A stretch of 48,534 nt of DNA, from IMG/VR virus record IMGVR_UViG_3300034407_002964, positions 1 to 48,534 of that record; one strand, written 5' to 3'. This document shows positions 32,948-42,198 of the stretch, in pieces. A model generated the notes under the pieces. That model was not told the origin of the DNA. It saw nothing but the letters and a program-made list of their open reading frames with translations, and searched no databases. The stretch comes from a virus. Position numbers and translations under genes: made by a program. Each line of letters begins with the position of its first letter. Within the stretch, counting starts at the first letter, position 1.

Positions 32948-35611
32948 ATGGCAGATAATGAAGGAACCAATGAAGATCCAAAGGTTGGTGCAAACAAGGC
33001 AAAATTAGCTGAGAATTTAGAATTGCTTCAAAAAACCCTTAAAACGCAAAAGGAATTGCAACAGGTTTTAGTCGACTTGGGTGTCGCCGAGGGAAATCTA
33101 GCCGATCAGAGAATTGAAAATGCAAAAAAACAAGATACCCTAGAAACGAAATCCGAGGCTTTGATAAAAAAAATAGAAAAAATTAGAGATGGTAGGGGAA
33201 GCAAATCACAAAAAGAAAATAAAATTAATGCCGCAAAGGAGGAGATCCGAGGGTACACCAAACAGATAGATAAGCTCAAAGAAGTTGAAGAGGGAATTCA
33301 AAGTCTTCTAGAATTAAATGAAAAATATGGAATAGATTCAGAACAAAGCTTTGAAAAACAGCGAAAATCAATCGAAGACACTTCAGAATCAATGAACGCG
33401 CTTAAAGGCTTCTTCAATAGTCTTGGTGACGAGTTGGAAGGCGTTTCTCAAGTTGGAGGACGATTAGGTGGAGTTTTTGGAAATATTTCCCAGAAATCAA
33501 AAGCTATGGGCGGATCGATCAATGTTGAAACCTTTGAGAAGCTTGGAGAAGCTATGGGCAAGGTTGATTTCTTGGGAGATATTCCTGGTATAGGGAAATA
33601 TTTTAAGGCTTTTAAAAAGGTAGTTGATTTGGGCAAAAATATGCCTCAGACAATTGAAAAAATGCAAAAATTTTACAAAGTTGCACAAAAAATTCCTGGT
33701 ATTGGAAGATTAATTACTTCACTAGTGGGAGGCCTTGGATCTCTAGCTACAACAGTTGGAGGTTTTTTCGGAGGTGGAGCAATACTTGGTGCCGGAGTGA
33801 TCCTAGGAGTTGTCCTGGCAATTGCAGCAGTCATCTATGTTATTTATAAATTGATGAAAGCGATGTTTAAATTAGCAGATGAAGTTGATACCACTTCAAA
33901 AGCAATCGGCAAAGCAACTGGGTTTGCAAATGAGTTTCACGAACAGATAGTTGATGCGCAAATGGCAACAGTTGCTGCAGGTGTTGGAATGAAAGAGTTG
34001 CAAGACGCATCTATTGCTCTCGCAAATGGTTTCAGCAAATATGATCAAAAGAATTCCGCAGTTAACTCGAGCTTGATGACAACTGTTTCTCTTTTGTCAA
34101 AACTAGGTGTGTCATCATCTGATTCGGTCAAATTGATGGATCATTTCTCTCGTGCAATGGGAATGTCTGAACAAGCATCTGCTGACATGACAGCCAACTT
34201 AGCACTTCTAGGAAAAGAGATGGGAGTAACTTCTAAAAAAATGGTATCTGATTTTGCTAGTGCGTCTGGTAGACTTGCTATGTATGGAAATGACAACATT
34301 AAGGTCTTTAAAGAACTAGAGGCTCAGATAAAATCAACAGGACTTGAAATGAATACTTTGATGTCCATCTCTCAACAATACGATTCTTTCGACAAAGCAG
34401 CAGAATCAGCTGCGCAATTGAATGCAGTTTTGGGAACCCAACTCTCATCTCTAGAGCTATTAAATGCCACAGATAGCGAAAGAATTACAATGATTAAAGA
34501 ACAAGTCAGCCTTTCTGTTGGGTCTAATTTTGATTCCTTGGATAAATTTACAAAAAGACACATTGCAGAAGCCATGGGTCTTAAGGATGTGGCGGAAGCA
34601 CAAAGATTGTTAAACATGGAACAATCAGAGTATAGAAAATATATCAACGGTACAGCGAATGACGTGGCGAATCCTCAAAAAGAACTAGCAAATATGGCAG
34701 AATCCTTTGTAACATTGAAAGATGCGATCTCGAATGCTTGGCGAACCATACTATATTCTATGGGTCCAGCAATCGAAACACTATCTTTACTGGTCAAACA
34801 GTTGGCGGACACAATTGTTTCGGTGTCGAAATCTTATGGACAATCAGGCTTAGCAACTATAATTTTCGGGACTATAATACGAATGTTGTCAATGCTTATT
34901 GCAAACCTTATTGGCGCACTAAAAATTCTTGGAAAGGTATATGATGCCGTAGGCCTTGTCACAAGGCCTTTTGCAGATGGATTAAACGCTATAAATGATG
35001 CATTTGTAGACTTTTTTGATATTTTGCATCTCGCGGGCTCACCAGTGCTCTGGATGATGCCCGAAGTTGTAGCGCAAGGTTTTGCAATGGCTGGCGATGC
35101 AGCTAAGTTTTTTGGAGACATGTTACAATTCCCTGTGAAGGCCTTAGGCTTCTTGTGGGATATCTTTCACAAGCCGGGCTCCGATATGCTATATGAGCTT
35201 CCAAACTACTTTGCAAGCGCTCTTGGGTCTGCTGGTGGCGCTGCCAAAATGTTGGGAATGTTTTTAATCAGTCCTGTGGGCATGTTACTGTCTTTCGCAG
35301 AAGGCTTTATATCAATTAAAGATACTATCTCAGAAATTGTTACTGGAATGACAAGTTTCGTATCTGTCATAAAAGAATTTGCCGCTTTAGACTTTGACGG
35401 CTTTATTGCTGTGAGATCTGAAGGTGGTGCAACATCTATGGTGATGGGATCAGAAGGAATACTCAAACAAATGAGTGAAGGAAAACTTCAAGTAGATGTT
35501 AATATGCCAGAGATAAAGTTACCGGAAATCAATATTGAAGTTGTCTTTATGGACGAAAAGTTAGAAGGCATCATCGATGCACGTATAGCAGAAAAAGTAG
35601 GTAAGGGCTGA
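32948..35611 (+). CDS. 29: Tail tape-measure protein (gp29-like)
   Basis: An 887-residue, helical protein in the position and with the composition of a tape measure. An N-terminal coiled coil (residues 10-140) is followed by hydrophobic Gly-rich stretches (GGAILGAGVILGVVLAIAAV near 276-295; a second near 637-670), long helical repeats and a short beta C-terminus (VNMPEIKLPEINIEVVF). It fixes tail length and may form a channel in the inner membrane on ejection. The length suggests a tail clearly longer than that of T4 (gp29, 590 residues). A GAGGG ribosome site precedes the ATG. Its stop overlaps the next start. Confidence 0.85.
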   Translation: MADNEGTNEDPKVGANKAKLAENLELLQKTLKTQKELQQVLVDLGVAEGNLADQRIENAKKQDTLETKSEALIKKIEKIRDGRGSKSQKENKINAAKEEIRGYTKQIDKLKEVEEGIQSLLELNEKYGIDSEQSFEKQRKSIEDTSESMNALKGFFNSLGDELEGVSQVGGRLGGVFGNISQKSKAMGGSINVETFEKLGEAMGKVDFLGDIPGIGKYFKAFKKVVDLGKNMPQTIEKMQKFYKVAQKIPGIGRLITSLVGGLGSLATTVGGFFGGGAILGAGVILGVVLAIAAVIYVIYKLMKAMFKLADEVDTTSKAIGKATGFANEFHEQIVDAQMATVAAGVGMKELQDASIALANGFSKYDQKNSAVNSSLMTTVSLLSKLGVSSSDSVKLMDHFSRAMGMSEQASADMTANLALLGKEMGVTSKKMVSDFASASGRLAMYGNDNIKVFKELEAQIKSTGLEMNTLMSISQQYDSFDKAAESAAQLNAVLGTQLSSLELLNATDSERITMIKEQVSLSVGSNFDSLDKFTKRHIAEAMGLKDVAEAQRLLNMEQSEYRKYINGTANDVANPQKELANMAESFVTLKDAISNAWRTILYSMGPAIETLSLLVKQLADTIVSVSKSYGQSGLATIIFGTIIRMLSMLIANLIGALKILGKVYDAVGLVTRPFADGLNAINDAFVDFFDILHLAGSPVLWMMPEVVAQGFAMAGDAAKFFGDMLQFPVKALGFLWDIFHKPGSDMLYELPNYFASALGSAGGAAKMLGMFLISPVGMLLSFAEGFISIKDTISEIVTGMTSFVSVIKEFAALDFDGFIAVRSEGGATSMVMGSEGILKQMSEGKLQVDVNMPEIKLPEINIEVVFMDEKLEGIIDARIAEKVGKG

Positions 35612-37281
35612 TGATAGAAAGAAGATACCCTAGGGTTTATGATAGAATACAATTGTCAGAAGTTCAAACCAATGGGTTTGACTTTAATCAAACTCACGAT
35701 TATTCAAAAGAATTGTTTGAAGAAATAGTGATCGGCTCTGCTCCTCTCGAGAGAATTGTCTCATTTAAATCTTTTTTGAATTCATTTAAGTTTAATTTAG
35801 CAAAAGAAGCCAATATTGAAAGTGAAGCAAATAAGAATTTTTCCATTATTCATGAAAAAGGTTCCACGCTATCAATTGAAATAACTTTAGACGTTCCAGC
35901 TATGGATGCTCACGAGGCCATGGTGAATGCTGGGAAAATTGAAGAACTACAAAGGCTCATTATGGGCGGTCGGTGGTCTGCGAGACCGGGAGCTCCTCCA
36001 TTTAGCCCGACTACTTTTCAAAATGTATCTCATGAAGCAGGGATTACTACGCCACTATTTTATGTTTATTACAGAAATCTAATCAATTCAGGTCCAAAGT
36101 ATTTGCCTGAAAGAATATCTGATTTTAAAGATTTGATGCGAGTTGGGTTTACTTGTTACATAGAAACCGTAAGCTACACTCCATCTCACGACGTAGGTCA
36201 CTTTCAAAAAGATGGCAAGTTATATCCAAAAGCTCTAACTCTTTCATTGATTTTAAATTATGAAGACCAGTCCCTATTCGACGAGTTCCATCCACTAAAA
36301 AATAAAAAAGCCATCCAACCGTTGCAAATGAATGGATATTATTCCACATACGACACATCGTTGTTTCCATTTTGCGTCAACACAGAGTACTCGCATTCGG
36401 ATTTAAAAGTAAGTCTCAATGGAGAAATTGAGAAAGGTCAAGAAAAATTATACAACATAAAGATGAATGACATACAATCTCCAACGACAGATGTCGGCAA
36501 GAGAGTAGCATCCGGTATCATGAGCACGTACATATATATCTCAACACCCATAGGTACCGATTGGTATTTCAGAGGAGAACGTGTAGATACTGGTGATCAA
36601 TATGCCAGAGTTCCAAGATGGGTAATGTTTCGGCCATTTATAGAGGATTTTTCTAGAAAAGTTTCAACAAAATTTGAAAAAACTGACACTGGTAATTCTT
36701 CAATATTTAGCAAAGTGGCACAGACAGGCGCCACTTTTGAATCATTAGAGTATACCTTAAAACTCAACATACCTTCAGAAAGTCTCATTGAGGCCAAAAA
36801 GAACTGTGGAAAAGTTCAACATCTCATGCGAATGTTTCTAAAGAAATACAATGATGGAACTCAAGTGTTGTCTAGAGGACCCCTTTCGAAAAAAATGTCC
36901 ATGGAAGACTTTACATCAAAATTAATGTTTTATATCCCAAGTATGATTGAGGCACCAGGGTCTGGTGAAATGGCTGATCCGAACAAAAGGCGAGAGATGT
37001 TTAAAAAATCGATCCCATTATTTTTAAAAGACTTAAATATTGAAATCGACATGGATGCTGGGTTTTTTGTAGATGGGATTAGAATATTTCCAAAAGCAAT
37101 GAGTATCACAATGAACATGATACACAACAGAAACGACATGATTAGGAACTACACATTTCACACAGACTACGACGACACAATCTATTATAGAATGCCAGAA
37201 TTTCAAACGAGATCCATAATTACAAAAGAAGAATATCCATTTTTCCCAATGGACAAGAAAACAATAAAAATAGGTAGGTAA
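35611..37281 (+). CDS. Baseplate tube-cap-like protein with duplicated domain (gp48/gp54-like)
   Basis: A 556-residue protein following the tape measure, as T4 genes 48 and 54 follow gene 29. It appears to contain two copies of a tube-fold-like domain: LSIEITLDVPAMDAHEAMVN plus AGKIEELQRLIM (about 87-118) resembles LEYTLKLNIPSESLIEAKKN plus CGKVQHLMRMFL (about 378-410), and both are followed by Ser/Pro loops and a YPKALTLSLILN or FPKAMSITMNMIH strand. It would be a fused pair of baseplate tube rings. The repeat is seen by eye; the T4 equivalence is inferred from order. Start ATGATAG overlaps the previous stop. Confidence 0.65.
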   Translation: MIERRYPRVYDRIQLSEVQTNGFDFNQTHDYSKELFEEIVIGSAPLERIVSFKSFLNSFKFNLAKEANIESEANKNFSIIHEKGSTLSIEITLDVPAMDAHEAMVNAGKIEELQRLIMGGRWSARPGAPPFSPTTFQNVSHEAGITTPLFYVYYRNLINSGPKYLPERISDFKDLMRVGFTCYIETVSYTPSHDVGHFQKDGKLYPKALTLSLILNYEDQSLFDEFHPLKNKKAIQPLQMNGYYSTYDTSLFPFCVNTEYSHSDLKVSLNGEIEKGQEKLYNIKMNDIQSPTTDVGKRVASGIMSTYIYISTPIGTDWYFRGERVDTGDQYARVPRWVMFRPFIEDFSRKVSTKFEKTDTGNSSIFSKVAQTGATFESLEYTLKLNIPSESLIEAKKNCGKVQHLMRMFLKKYNDGTQVLSRGPLSKKMSMEDFTSKLMFYIPSMIEAPGSGEMADPNKRREMFKKSIPLFLKDLNIEIDMDAGFFVDGIRIFPKAMSITMNMIHNRNDMIRNYTFHTDYDDTIYYRMPEFQTRSIITKEEYPFFPMDKKTIKIGR

Positions 37282-37283
37282 TA

Positions 37284-37610
37284 ATGCCAAAATATCCCAA
37301 TAATGATAGCGCAATTATAAATAACGATTCATACTTTGAAGTAAAAGAGAGCAGAGGCATAAAAGTTTTAAAAATAAAAAGAACAAAGACGTTTGAAGGC
37401 TTGTTAGGCCATGAATTTGCAATAATGGAAGAACATGTCTGGTCTAGTACAGACAAGTTGTTCAAACTATCACAACAATACTATGGGGCCAACCAGTTTT
37501 GGTGGATCATAGGTCTGGTAAACGGAAAACCGACTGATGCACACTTTTCCATTGGAGATATAGTAAATATCCCGTCGAAGCCAAATCAAATTATGGAGTT
37601 ATTAAGATGA
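37284..37610 (+). CDS. 53: Baseplate wedge-like protein with LysM-like fold (gp53-like)
   Basis: A 108-residue protein. HVWSSTDKLFKLSQQYYGAN, then QFWWIIGLVNGKPTDAHFSI and GDIVNIPSKP (about residues 50-100), give a LysM-like pattern (D-x-L-x-x-L-x-x-x-Y-Y-G, WW-x-I, N, GD-x-x-x-IP) also seen in T4 gp53, which links baseplate wedges. It is shorter than T4 gp53 (196) and consists of little else than this domain, so it could also be a LysM spacer like that of gp48-associated proteins. It overlaps the next gene by 4 nt (ATGA). Confidence 0.7.
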   Translation: MPKYPNNDSAIINNDSYFEVKESRGIKVLKIKRTKTFEGLLGHEFAIMEEHVWSSTDKLFKLSQQYYGANQFWWIIGLVNGKPTDAHFSIGDIVNIPSKPNQIMELLR

Positions 37611-40600
37611 CTACTCCAAAAGAGTTCATAGTACCCAAAGGTATGTTCGGCAAATTCGATGAAACCGATAATGAATTTGTAAATTCCCTTAACAACTTTA
37701 AAAGAGTAATGGTTGATGGAAATTATAACCTAACTAACACCAGTACAGATTATAAGAAGCAAGCCTTTGACGATGCACTTATGATTAAAAAGTACATGAA
37801 TGAATATGCTGGTAAATCTACCAGTGATGCTCCAATAACCATTAGTTTTTTCAAAAAAGTTATATTATCGAAAATCAAATCTGAAGTGACTGTATACTTA
37901 GGCACTTTAGACAGAAGCGATCCATCACAGTCCCTGATAATTACTGCCATTAGTGAGAAATTAACAAACTTCTCATCAGACGAAGAAGCCCAAAAGCAAC
38001 TAATGAAAGACATTGGTAGACTTGATAGCATGTCCTTAAAATACATGTTCTTAGGTGGAGCAAAACCAAATTCTCTAAATTCATACAATGACTTGGGTTC
38101 ATTGTTTGTGGATAAGTTTGTCAAGATTAAAGATGATAGTAGCGATCCCGTCCTAGCTAAGGATGTAAAATCTTTGAGCTTAGACAAAGTCAAAGAGCTC
38201 AACATTGTGGCAGAATCGGAAGCAATAAGTGGTGACAGTGGCTTAGTTGACTATGACGACCTTACGGAAGAACAACTGTTAAACATAAACCAATGTGCCC
38301 TAATATCTAGTTTGATGAATGGGTACTCCAATTTCGGACTATATCCGCTAACATGGGCAGACCCTTCTTATGGTAGCAATAGGATGCCATTTGGAGGCAG
38401 AATATATCCAGTTGTTGAAAACAATACAATGTTCGACCCCAACACTCTTGTAAACATCTGCACTACTTCGCGAAGAACCAAAAAATTTCTTCTCAATCCA
38501 AAATCAAATTCTCAAAACCTTTATCATAAATTGTTTTGGGTATATTCAGATTCTGAAACAGGCAAACTGAGAGAGACTGAAATATTTTTAAATACTAATG
38601 TAGATGATTTCAAGTTAGAAGATGCAATAACACTTGGACAAACAACAACTGCAAGGGCAAAAATCGTAAGACAAACAATGTCTAATGGCTATGGATATTC
38701 AATAAAGAATGTAAAGATTGATTACAATGGCACCAACCCTTCCACGGCTGCAAAGGATGTCAAAGTCACTTTAAAAATTGAATTAGATAGTCTCAAGTCG
38801 ATTGATGCTGTCTGTTCTTTTGTAAAAATGGGTCGTGGCGAAGAAATTGAGTTAAAAATATATGATTTAGTTACACTACCTGCTACGCAAAATGTCGAAA
38901 CAATTAATCAAGGCGGCGGCGTATTAAAGAGAGAATATTCGCCTGAATATTCTAGGATAAGGTTGAAAGTATGGTCACTAGAGGATACAGGTAATACACA
39001 CTATCTCGATCCAAGCGATACAGAAGACGCAATGATCATCGACCTTGCGACAATTGATCACAAACTAACTAGGTCAGATGACGCCGCAGGTAAAACATCT
39101 CTAGAGATCAATTACGCAGGATACTTTGAGCAATCAATGAAAGACCCTTACAATGATGCGCTAGCTGGTGAAGAAATAATAATGAACCGTTGGAACAGGA
39201 GAAAAGATGCAAACAAGCAAATATTAGATAATGGTTGTTCTGATGAGTTGGCCAGAGACATGTTTCAAATTATCAACGAAACAGACAGAGTTGAAGCAGA
39301 AGATAATATCAAAAAAGGATCAATCATAAAGAGAATGTTTGAGAATGGTAGAGTTTATGGATACGAATTAGATGAAGACTTGATAAAAGAAAACGTCATC
39401 GGCTCGTCTCTAAGCCCAAAACAAGTATACGTAACTAGCTTCAAGAAATTAGGAAAAGTAAACACAAATGTAGAAAGCGATACATACGGACAATGGTTCA
39501 AAGATGTTTTTACAAACCTCGAAGAGGACGAAGTCGATATTAGAGTATCGGAAACTGGTGAAGTAGAGTACACAGTTGATTCCGCAAATCTAAATAGGCA
39601 TTTTTTCTACTTGGGAGATTTAATGTATGAAAGCCTAAGCTGTATATATAAGGACAAAACGGCAGACATGAGGGATTTTCGAAAAAACTTAAACCTTAGA
39701 TTTGTCGTCGGTACTTTCTCGGTACCAGATCCCAAGGATATAACAAAAACTACAACATTGAACCCACTAAGAATACCTGTTGATATGAAATTTTTCTTAG
39801 AATGGTTTCACGAGAGTATTGTTAGCAAAGGAATGACTTCTTATCCCGTTGGTCTTTTTATAAAAGACTTGGTACAGAGACTAATAAATAAAGTTATATA
39901 TGAAACATGTTTCTCCGTCTTAGCTCCAGACGAAACTCCTCCACAATTAAGAGCAAACTATTTTGTTGACCATAGAAAGGATTGGTTTAAGACGAAAGCA
40001 TTGAGACCACCTAATGGTACATGGTTTGATCCTAGAGATCCCACAGGTCAATTTACAAATTCAGCAGCTGCCAATAACCATTATCCGAATATATTGATGA
40101 CAAAGAGAGTAAACTCTCATGTTCAAGATTCTAAAAATTATTGTGTTATATATCAACAATTCCCATCATACTTTAGACAGTTGAAGTATGAAAGGGCTGG
40201 TAAATTAAAAGAAGATCCATATACAATGACAATTTATTATGGAAACAATACGAAGAATACAAATTACATATCAAATGTTTCTTTTAGTAAAACAGATTCT
40301 CCTCATCTAAGAGAAGCGAGATATTTCAATAGTAATTTCGGAAGCTTGAGCCTTCTAGCAAATGTATACGACTTAAGTTTTGAAATAAAGTCTCCAAAAG
40401 CAATCACTTGTTTGTATCCAGGCAATATAATCAATTTCATCTTAACAGATTGGAGTGGCGAAACCGAACATTGGTTCCCACAAGACATGTTGGGAGAATC
40501 AGATCCTCACAATGCTGGTACTAGAGCAAACATATTGGGGTTTGGTGGATACTATGTCATAAAAAGCGTAAATTATTCTTTAGAAACTAATTTGTGGAAT

Positions 40601-40936
40601 GCTTTTAAGATATCGATATCTTGTAAGTTTCTTGGGACTGACGCTGTTGGTGATGAATTTAGAAGAAATCCAGATGAGACAAAGTTCGCATCTGAATCGC
40701 CAAAGTGTTTAGAGATTAGAAATAGCTTGGTTGAAAAACTGAACACCTTAGAGAAAGAAACAGGAATTGAAGGGCAGAGCTACGATATGATATATTCCAC
40801 ACCAAGCACAGAAGCGGGTACAGACGCCTCTAGAGTACCAGAGGTGCCAGATGCCTCCAGTGCAGCAACTAGTGCTCCAGCGGCAGCACCCGAGGTCATA
40901 CCTATACCGTCTTATGATACATCTGGAGGTTCATAA
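37607..40936 (+). CDS. Large baseplate protein, probably hub
   Basis: A 1109-residue protein, the largest of the tail cluster. An N-terminal helical part (1-210) is followed by beta-rich domains and a C-terminal portion. There, LSFEIKSPKAITCLYPGNII and NFILTDWSGE (about 922-951), plus GGYYVIKSVNYSLETNLWNA (about 982-1001), read like the barrel domains of gp27-type hub proteins, which interface with the tube. The last 50 residues are Ala/Pro/Ser-rich and probably disordered. I cannot assign it to a T4 gene with certainty. AGA dominates as Arg codon, in contrast to the capsid gene. It overlaps the next start. Confidence 0.65.
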   Translation: MTTPKEFIVPKGMFGKFDETDNEFVNSLNNFKRVMVDGNYNLTNTSTDYKKQAFDDALMIKKYMNEYAGKSTSDAPITISFFKKVILSKIKSEVTVYLGTLDRSDPSQSLIITAISEKLTNFSSDEEAQKQLMKDIGRLDSMSLKYMFLGGAKPNSLNSYNDLGSLFVDKFVKIKDDSSDPVLAKDVKSLSLDKVKELNIVAESEAISGDSGLVDYDDLTEEQLLNINQCALISSLMNGYSNFGLYPLTWADPSYGSNRMPFGGRIYPVVENNTMFDPNTLVNICTTSRRTKKFLLNPKSNSQNLYHKLFWVYSDSETGKLRETEIFLNTNVDDFKLEDAITLGQTTTARAKIVRQTMSNGYGYSIKNVKIDYNGTNPSTAAKDVKVTLKIELDSLKSIDAVCSFVKMGRGEEIELKIYDLVTLPATQNVETINQGGGVLKREYSPEYSRIRLKVWSLEDTGNTHYLDPSDTEDAMIIDLATIDHKLTRSDDAAGKTSLEINYAGYFEQSMKDPYNDALAGEEIIMNRWNRRKDANKQILDNGCSDELARDMFQIINETDRVEAEDNIKKGSIIKRMFENGRVYGYELDEDLIKENVIGSSLSPKQVYVTSFKKLGKVNTNVESDTYGQWFKDVFTNLEEDEVDIRVSETGEVEYTVDSANLNRHFFYLGDLMYESLSCIYKDKTADMRDFRKNLNLRFVVGTFSVPDPKDITKTTTLNPLRIPVDMKFFLEWFHESIVSKGMTSYPVGLFIKDLVQRLINKVIYETCFSVLAPDETPPQLRANYFVDHRKDWFKTKALRPPNGTWFDPRDPTGQFTNSAAANNHYPNILMTKRVNSHVQDSKNYCVIYQQFPSYFRQLKYERAGKLKEDPYTMTIYYGNNTKNTNYISNVSFSKTDSPHLREARYFNSNFGSLSLLANVYDLSFEIKSPKAITCLYPGNIINFILTDWSGETEHWFPQDMLGESDPHNAGTRANILGFGGYYVIKSVNYSLETNLWNAFKISISCKFLGTDAVGDEFRRNPDETKFASESPKCLEIRNSLVEKLNTLEKETGIEGQSYDMIYSTPSTEAGTDASRVPEVPDASSAATSAPAAAPEVIPIPSYDTSGGS

Positions 40937-42186
40937 TGAGTAGGAACTTTAATACAAACAATAAAAGCAAGTCCAAAGAAAGAACCATTGGTCGAGCGAG
41001 ATTTGGATCCATGGCTTACGCAGAGAACAGCGGATTGGGGCCAGCTGTTGTCAATGATCTAAATTTCTTAGAAATGGTTCATTATGGGGTCATTGATAAT
41101 AAAAATAATTCTGTTATTCCAAATGAAGACTTTATTGTCCAAACACAACATGGACGTGTATTCGACTTTGTAGCAGATTCATATTCTCTAATGAGATTAA
41201 ATTTCACCACGGCGGTTCAAAAGGGTCTCGTTTCCGTGGAAGGTTCTGCTTTTTCAAATTTACGAATGGTCGATTCATACAATAATCCTAGGTTAAAATA
41301 TGGAGACTACTTGGGGAATATTCTCCGTTTCTACAACAATACACACATTCCAAACATAGTTGGTATTACCAGTATAGCATCTTATGAAGACTATGTCAAC
41401 AACTTTTTTGACTTTTTATTAAAAAATACTTCTGATAATCCTATAACCCTCACAAGATGGATGTCTTCAAACAAATCTAGGGTACTAGACAGCGGCCTTT
41501 CTTTTTCATACAAAGACATGGAGTATGATGCTGATCAGCAAAAGGTGGACCAAATTATAGATCATCCCTCATTTGATTATTTTAAGAATCTCTGTACAAA
41601 TATGGGTTTTTCAATATTGCATAATAATCCAAACCTACTTTTATTTGATATTAGTTCACCAGCAACAAGATCTATTAGGCAATCATATGGATTATATAAT
41701 TTAACTACTTTATTTAATAATAGATATATAAAAACATATACTATAGATAATAATATCTTATATACTAATATTAATATATATTATAATAAATATGTCCAGA
41801 AAAACTCCCAAACCAAAGTTGTCTCGGTACAATGCGGAAAAACTGTTTCTGAATATATTACACTCAGCCCAGTAGCGAACAACATTAGACCTTACTCTGA
41901 CTTAAAAGAGGTTGACTTATATATAAAACTTAGAAATGTTGAAGAAGGCTCCCCATTTTCAGAGGCAAAGCTCAGAAACATCTATAAAAAATCAAAATAC
42001 TTCATGAAAAAAGTTGACAAACTTGAAGCAATAGGTTATACTAATAGAGTATTCCGTGATCAGGTCTGGAACAAAGACTATGGTTACCATGATGCAAAAG
42101 CCAAATTTGAAAATAAGACAAAGACGCAATCGCAACGAAAACAAGTTGGGGCTAGTTCTCGTAGAGGTGGCAGTCAGTCTTACTAA
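40936..42186 (+). CDS. Hypothetical tail/baseplate protein
   Basis: A 416-residue protein coupled to the previous gene (1-nt overlap). No known motif was recognised. The N-terminus is basic (NTNNKSKSKERTIGRARFGS), the central part mixed with many Tyr/Asn, and the C-terminus basic and Ser/Gly/Arg-rich (QVGASSRRGGSQSY). It lies at the end of the baseplate operon and is probably structural. Codons 252-285 run through an extremely AT-rich patch (41690-41795) encoding Asn/Ile/Tyr/Lys almost only. Confidence 0.65.
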   Translation: MSRNFNTNNKSKSKERTIGRARFGSMAYAENSGLGPAVVNDLNFLEMVHYGVIDNKNNSVIPNEDFIVQTQHGRVFDFVADSYSLMRLNFTTAVQKGLVSVEGSAFSNLRMVDSYNNPRLKYGDYLGNILRFYNNTHIPNIVGITSIASYEDYVNNFFDFLLKNTSDNPITLTRWMSSNKSRVLDSGLSFSYKDMEYDADQQKVDQIIDHPSFDYFKNLCTNMGFSILHNNPNLLLFDISSPATRSIRQSYGLYNLTTLFNNRYIKTYTIDNNILYTNINIYYNKYVQKNSQTKVVSVQCGKTVSEYITLSPVANNIRPYSDLKEVDLYIKLRNVEEGSPFSEAKLRNIYKKSKYFMKKVDKLEAIGYTNRVFRDQVWNKDYGYHDAKAKFENKTKTQSQRKQVGASSRRGGSQSY

Positions 42187-42198
42187 AGTGGAGGACAA

